A stretch of 9,093 nucleotides of DNA from Clostridiales bacterium. GTDB lineage: Bacteria; Bacillota; Clostridia; Christensenellales; Christensenellaceae. Shown in pieces: positions 5,462 to 9,093 of the stretch. The notes under the pieces were generated by a model. The model was not told where the DNA came from, did no database searches, and was given only the letters and a program-made list of their open reading frames with translations. How positions within the stretch are numbered: the first letter of the stretch is position 1; every line of letters begins with the position of its first letter. The DNA lies in contig DOMW01000066.1 in assembly GCA_003510345.1 (NCBI GenBank), forward strand, positions 1-9,093. The letters run 5' to 3'. Position numbers and translations under genes: made by a program.

Positions 5462-6922
5462 ATGATACGATTTACTGCTTCGGGACAGGCTTTCACGCCT
5501 GTTCCTACTGTCTTCTTAAAAAAATATATGTGCGACGCGCCCGAGGAATATGTCCGGGTCTATTTATATGGGCTTTGTTTGGCGTATACCGGTGAACAGC
5601 CTGACATGGTGGAGCTCGAGGAACAGCTTCACCAGACGGCGGAAAAGATTGAAGCCGCCATGAAATACTGGCAGATCAAGGGCTTTGTTTCCGAGCGGAA
5701 GACGGCGCGGGGCACGCTGTATGAATTTTTGGCCGCGCAGCAGGACGAGGCGGCGAAAAAGCCGGGCAAAAACGCCGCGCTGTATGAGTACCGGGGCTAC
5801 AACGAAATGCTGGGCACGCTGCTCAAGCGCGCGCTTTCGGCTTCCGACCTGAAATGTATTTACGACTTTACGGATATTTACGGCTTGCCGCAGGACGTGG
5901 TGATCGCCATGATTGAGCATTGTGTCGCTTCCAAAGGGCCTACGGTAAACGTCAGTTACATTGAAAGAGTGGCGCAAACCTGGGCGGAGGAAGGGATCGA
6001 TACGCGTGAAAAGGCGCTTTTGCGCGCGGAGGAGTATAAGGCGCTTTCAAGCGGCGTGCGCATAGTGATGAAGCAGATGGGCCTTATTGGTAAATCGCCC
6101 GGTAAAACGGAACTGGATTATTTTAGAAAATGGGCGGAACAATGGGGGTTTACGCAGGAATCCATCGTATACGCGATGCGCGGGCTGGAATTTGCCAAAG
6201 ACCAGCCGTTCCGGTACCTTGACGCGGTGCTCCGCAACCTGTATGAAAACGGCGCGATTTCCTCGCGCAAAATAAACGAATACAACACGGCGTATCAGGA
6301 CAGGCGCGCCCGGCTCAAGGAAGTGCTCGCCGCGCTCGATTATTCACGCCTTTCCGTGCAGCCCAGGCATGAGCGGCTGTACGCGGAATGGGCAGCCGAA
6401 GGCGTGCCGCACAGTATCATTTTACTGGCGTGCGAGCATACGGCAAAAAACGGCAGCCGCAAGCTGGAAGTGGTGGGCACGCTTTTAAAAGAGTGGAAAA
6501 ATCAGGGCATCACAACAGAGGATGACGCAAGAAAATATATCCGCAGGCAGGATACGCTGGAGAAACGGGTAAAACAGGTATATGACCACGCGGGCATTAA
6601 AAAACAAATTGCCGAAACGGATATTTTGTTTTATGAAAATTGCCTCAAGCGGGATAAAATGAAGCATGACGTGCTGATGTGCGCGGCGGAGATTGCTTCT
6701 GTGGGGTATGAACCCGCGGCGCTTTTGCGCAAGGTGCTGAAGGATTGGCGGCAGGCGGGCGTGACGACCTTGCAGGAGGCGACGGCGCAGGAGCTGGGCC
6801 GTTACGCAAAAGATATGAAAAACAGTAAAAAGGATTTTGAGCAAAGGCAATACAGCAAGGAAGATATGGAAAAACGAACGTTGGATATCATAAAAGATAT
6901 GGAACAGGATGATGAAAAATAA
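5462..6922 (+). CDS. DnaD-domain primosome/replication initiation protein with four repeat units
   Basis: DnaD-type proteins bind single-stranded DNA and help load the replicative helicase in Firmicutes. The 486-residue protein opens with the expected N-terminal domain (about 1-95, winged-helix in DnaD), including VPTVFLKKYM (14-23) and YVRVYLYGL (30-38). It then carries four helical units of about 85 residues. Each ends in a Y/L-x-x-V-L-x-x-W-x-x-x-G-I-x-T-like helix: 166-185, 252-271, 337-356 and 421-440. Each has a matching earlier helix (140-159, 228-247, 313-332, 397-416). The first two match the DnaD/DnaB C-terminal domain best; units three and four are more diverged. B. subtilis DnaD is about 230 residues with one unit, so this is a much enlarged form. 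The last 35 residues are charged and probably disordered or coiled. The gene overlaps the helicase loader gene by 11-14 bases, which supports a shared job. Confidence 0.85.
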   Translation: MIRFTASGQAFTPVPTVFLKKYMCDAPEEYVRVYLYGLCLAYTGEQPDMVELEEQLHQTAEKIEAAMKYWQIKGFVSERKTARGTLYEFLAAQQDEAAKKPGKNAALYEYRGYNEMLGTLLKRALSASDLKCIYDFTDIYGLPQDVVIAMIEHCVASKGPTVNVSYIERVAQTWAEEGIDTREKALLRAEEYKALSSGVRIVMKQMGLIGKSPGKTELDYFRKWAEQWGFTQESIVYAMRGLEFAKDQPFRYLDAVLRNLYENGAISSRKINEYNTAYQDRRARLKEVLAALDYSRLSVQPRHERLYAEWAAEGVPHSIILLACEHTAKNGSRKLEVVGTLLKEWKNQGITTEDDARKYIRRQDTLEKRVKQVYDHAGIKKQIAETDILFYENCLKRDKMKHDVLMCAAEIASVGYEPAALLRKVLKDWRQAGVTTLQEATAQELGRYAKDMKNSKKDFEQRQYSKEDMEKRTLDIIKDMEQDDEK

Positions 6923-7826
6923 AACGGTTGCCGATGTTTTTTCAGATTTCCGGTCGCAAGGGCTGGCTGCCCGGCATCAATATGAATTGGCGTGCGAGCG
7001 GAATGCGCACCTGCAGCGGATAAGAGAGGAAATAAAAGACACGGGGCTTTTAAAGCTTTCCTGCGCCCTGCGCGGAGAGCCGGAAAAGCAACACGACCAG
7101 AAGCTGCTGGAACTGGAAAAAGAAGAACGGCAAGTGCTGCAAAACGAGATAGAAGCGGCGGAATATAAGTGCGGGGTGTGCCGGGATAGCGGTATGCTTC
7201 CAACGGGGTATTGCACCTGCCTGCTGCGGAAAATATACACAGAATGTTATGGCGCGGCCGATATCGCGGCGCTGCCCGGGAAATATGACGTTTTTGATCT
7301 TGCGCGGTTCGACAGTGCAAACAAACTGCCTTCTGGTAAAACGCAAGCGGAGCTGGCCGCTTTCTCCAAAAAACGGATCGACGGCTATATGGATGATTTT
7401 CCGGATAACAAGAGAAAGACCGTTTTGATTTTCGGTAAAGCGGGCCTGGGAAAAACGCATTTGCTGTATTACATGGCAAAAAAGGCGTATGCTTTGGCGG
7501 TCGATACGCTGCTGATCCGGGCGAATGAACTGTTTTCCCTTTTCCACGCGCACCGCCTGGGCGAAGAAGTCGATCTAAGTTATTTATACGGCGCAAAGCT
7601 GCTGCTGGTAGACGATATCGGAACAGAGCCGATCACGCAAAACGTGAGCAACGAATATTTTTATGAGCTTATTGAACAGCGGTTAAAGCTGGGATTGCAC
7701 TCGGTTTTTGTCACTAATGCGGATAACCTGCTACAGCGGTATGACGAACGCATTTCTTCGCGTTTAGATTCCCGGCAGGATTGCCTGCGCCTGTTTTTTG
7801 ATGGGCGCGACCTTAGAGTAAACTAA
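6909..7826 (+). CDS. DnaI/DnaC-type helicase loader, AAA+ ATPase
   Basis: This cytoplasmic ATPase probably delivers the replicative DNA helicase to the origin or to restart sites, acting with the DnaD-like protein just upstream. The 305-residue protein has a helical N-terminal region (1-85) with a charged coiled-coil-like stretch (about 58-82). A CxxC...CxC cluster follows (Cys88, Cys91, Cys102, Cys104), probably the zinc site found in DnaI-type loaders. The AAA+ domain has Walker A GKAGLGKT (176-183), Walker B LLLVDDIG (231-238), a sensor-1 FVTN (267-270) and the ERISSRL segment (280-286) with the likely arginine finger. All catalytic motifs look intact. Two consecutive ATG codons (6909, 6912) could start it; both overlap the DnaD-like gene, and no strong ribosome binding site is present, so translation is probably coupled. 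I give no symbol because naming (dnaI versus dnaC) is inconsistent in Clostridia. Confidence 0.9.
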   Translation: MMKNKTVADVFSDFRSQGLAARHQYELACERNAHLQRIREEIKDTGLLKLSCALRGEPEKQHDQKLLELEKEERQVLQNEIEAAEYKCGVCRDSGMLPTGYCTCLLRKIYTECYGAADIAALPGKYDVFDLARFDSANKLPSGKTQAELAAFSKKRIDGYMDDFPDNKRKTVLIFGKAGLGKTHLLYYMAKKAYALAVDTLLIRANELFSLFHAHRLGEEVDLSYLYGAKLLLVDDIGTEPITQNVSNEYFYELIEQRLKLGLHSVFVTNADNLLQRYDERISSRLDSRQDCLRLFFDGRDLRVN

Positions 7827-7851
7827 GTATTAAGTATATAGAATAAACTAA
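7819..7851 (+). repeat. AT-rich gap with small direct repeats
   Basis: The stretch spans the stop codon of the helicase loader gene. TAAGTAT is repeated exactly in tandem (7824-7830, 7831-7837), and TAAACTAA occurs at 7819-7826 and 7844-7851. The 46-base gap to the next start has no stem-loop plus T-run, so no terminator is visible. TAGAAT at 7839-7844 could serve as a -10 element, but no acceptable -35 is in place, so an alcohol dehydrogenase promoter here is uncertain. Confidence 0.45.
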
Positions 7852-7860
7852 CGATTGTAT

Positions 7861-7866
7861 GGAGGT
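7861..7866 (+). promoter_or_regulatory. Ribosome binding site that sets the alcohol dehydrogenase start
   Basis: GGAGGT lies six bases before the ATG at 7873. It overlaps the alternative upstream in-frame ATG at 7855 too closely to serve it, so translation should begin at 7873. Confidence 0.85.
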
Positions 7867-7872
7867 ATCAAA

Positions 7873-9042
7873 ATGAAATTTGCCTATTTTATTCCCACAA
7901 GAATCATATTTGGAAGCGGAAAATTAAATGATCTGCACAAGCAGGTGCTGCCCGGAAAAAAAGCGCTCATCGTCACATCGGCCGGTCAATCCGTAAAAGT
8001 AAACGGCTATTTGGACCGGCTCACGGCGCAGCTTGATAAAGCGGGCGTCTCGCATGTGCTGTTTGACAAGATACTGCCCAACCCCGTCAAAGACCACGTG
8101 ATGGAGGGCGCGGCGGCGGCGCGCGAACATGGTTGTGATTTTGTGATCGGCCTCGGGGGCGGCAGCCCCATCGACTCAGCGAAATCGATCGCCGTGATGG
8201 CAACAAACGACGGCGATTACTGGGATTACGTGGGCGGCGGCTCGGGCGGGGGCAAGCCCATCTTAAACGACCCGCTGCCCATTGTGGCCATCACGACCAC
8301 GGCGGGTACGGGAACGGAAGCCGACCAGTGGACGGTAATCACAAAAACGGAGACCAATGAGAAAATAGGCTTCGGCTATGACAAAACTTTTCCCACGCTT
8401 GCGGTGGTAGACCCGGAGTTGATGCTTACGGTGCCGCCCGCGCTCACGGCGTATCAGGGCTTTGACGCGCTCTTCCACAGCGCGGAAGGGTATATTGCGA
8501 CAAAGGCAAGCCCGCTGGGGGATATGATGAGCCTGGAGTCCATCCGCCTGGTGGGCAAAAGCCTTGCCGCCGCCGTACAGGACGGCAGTAACTTGCAAGC
8601 GCGTGAGGACATTGCCTGGGCAAATACGCTGGCCGGTATGGTGGAAGCGGTATCAAGCTGTATTTCCCAGCACGCGATGGAGCACCCCTTGAGCGGCTAT
8701 CACCCGGAAGTGGCGCATGGCGCGGGTCTCATCATGATCTGTGAGGCGTATTTCGCGCATATCGCACAAAAACACGGCGCGGATGAAAAGATGGTAAACA
8801 TGGCTAAAGCACTCGGTAAAAGCAACGCAAAACATCCAATGGATTTTGTCGCCGCGCTGCGCGACCTCATGCAGGCGTGCGACGTGGATACGCTCACGAT
8901 GTCCGATTATGGCATCACACGGGAAGAACTGCCGCATCTGGCGCAGGCGGCGCGCGACACGATGGGCGGGCTTTTTACGGTTGACCCGTGCGAAGTCTCG
9001 CTGCAAGATGAGATCAGGATATACGAGGAATCGTACCGGTAA
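7873..9042 (+). CDS. Iron-containing alcohol dehydrogenase (group III)
   Basis: The enzyme should reduce aldehydes or ketones to alcohols, or the reverse, with NAD(P)H in the cytoplasm, as in fermentative redox balancing. The 389-residue length is normal for the family. The N-terminal nucleotide-binding half shows FGSGKL (13-18), GGGSPIDSAK (95-104) and TTTAGTGTEAD (141-151). The metal ligands expected from E. coli FucO are all present: Asp198 and His202 in GFDALFHS, His267 in QHAMEH, and His282 in AHG. The HPLSG segment (271-275) is also conserved. One more residue separates the last two His ligands than in FucO. Sequence alone does not settle whether butanal, propanediol or another aldehyde is the substrate. 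The start is fixed by GGAGGT rather than the in-frame ATG at 7855. It is 46 bases past the helicase loader gene, with unrelated function, and may have its own promoter. Confidence 0.92.
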   Translation: MKFAYFIPTRIIFGSGKLNDLHKQVLPGKKALIVTSAGQSVKVNGYLDRLTAQLDKAGVSHVLFDKILPNPVKDHVMEGAAAAREHGCDFVIGLGGGSPIDSAKSIAVMATNDGDYWDYVGGGSGGGKPILNDPLPIVAITTTAGTGTEADQWTVITKTETNEKIGFGYDKTFPTLAVVDPELMLTVPPALTAYQGFDALFHSAEGYIATKASPLGDMMSLESIRLVGKSLAAAVQDGSNLQAREDIAWANTLAGMVEAVSSCISQHAMEHPLSGYHPEVAHGAGLIMICEAYFAHIAQKHGADEKMVNMAKALGKSNAKHPMDFVAALRDLMQACDVDTLTMSDYGITREELPHLAQAARDTMGGLFTVDPCEVSLQDEIRIYEESYR

Positions 9043-9093
9043 TGCGAACCACAGGTTAAAAACTTGTGAGAGGCTGTCAATAAAGGCACGACA
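9043..9093. other. Short noncoding tail with a weak stem-loop
   Basis: The last 51 bases hold one imperfect hairpin at 9050-9068 (CACAGGT/ACTTGTG, seven pairs including one G-U, five-base loop TAAAA), seven bases past the alcohol dehydrogenase stop. No T run follows it before the window ends, so it is not a recognisable intrinsic terminator. Confidence 0.4.

Noticed and set aside
6802..7596. Minus-strand frame of 264 codons
   Set aside because: It is opposite the DnaD-like and helicase loader genes, whose motifs are intact; shadow frame.
7855..7872. Alcohol dehydrogenase starting at the upstream ATG (7855)
   Set aside because: The GGAGGT at 7861-7866 lies inside that extension and is correctly spaced only for the ATG at 7873, which also gives the normal family N-terminus.
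9050..9068. Hairpin after the alcohol dehydrogenase as an intrinsic terminator
   Set aside because: The stem is weak and no T run follows on either strand.

Overview
The window looks like chromosomal housekeeping DNA from an anaerobic, low-to-moderate G+C Gram-positive bacterium of the class Clostridia. The evidence is the pairing of a DnaD-type primosome protein with a DnaI/DnaC-type helicase loader, a DapF diaminopimelate epimerase, GGAGG-type ribosome binding sites, clostridial-type sigma-A promoters and a fermentative iron-dependent alcohol dehydrogenase. The codon use is moderately GC-rich. A Christensenellales-like lineage would fit, but that is an impression and is not shown by the sequence.

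Layout. Positions 1-258 hold no convincing gene. This stretch is rich in short hairpins and lies just downstream of a leftward two-gene unit (2160 to 259). That unit encodes a membrane-anchored, probably beta-propeller-like extracytoplasmic protein followed by a CvpA-like four-helix membrane protein. A compact divergent promoter region (about 2161-2299) separates it from a long rightward series: dapF (DAP/lysine and peptidoglycan precursor synthesis), a tRNA nucleotidyltransferase/poly(A) polymerase-family gene with an HD domain, an alpha/beta-hydrolase-fold protein, a DnaD-domain protein, a helicase loader ATPase, and an iron-containing alcohol dehydrogenase. The first five rightward genes are tightly packed (4-base overlap, 37-base gap, 24-base gap, 11-14-base overlap) and are probably cotranscribed at least in part. 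A likely internal promoter lies in the 3' end of the nucleotidyltransferase gene. The alcohol dehydrogenase follows a 46-base AT-rich gap, has its own strong ribosome binding site and may be a separate unit.

How the genes relate. The DnaD-like protein and the DnaI-like ATPase are a functional pair in loading the replicative helicase. dapF and the nucleotidyltransferase are core metabolism and RNA maturation genes. The alpha/beta-hydrolase-fold protein is the oddest member: it keeps the fold signatures but lacks both the nucleophilic Ser and the catalytic His.

I see no mobile element with a transposase, no CRISPR array, no tRNA or rRNA, and no defence system. The most interesting points are the apparent pseudo-hydrolase, the four-fold DnaD repeat architecture, the hairpin-rich noncoding segment at the left edge, and the overlapping face-to-face promoters.
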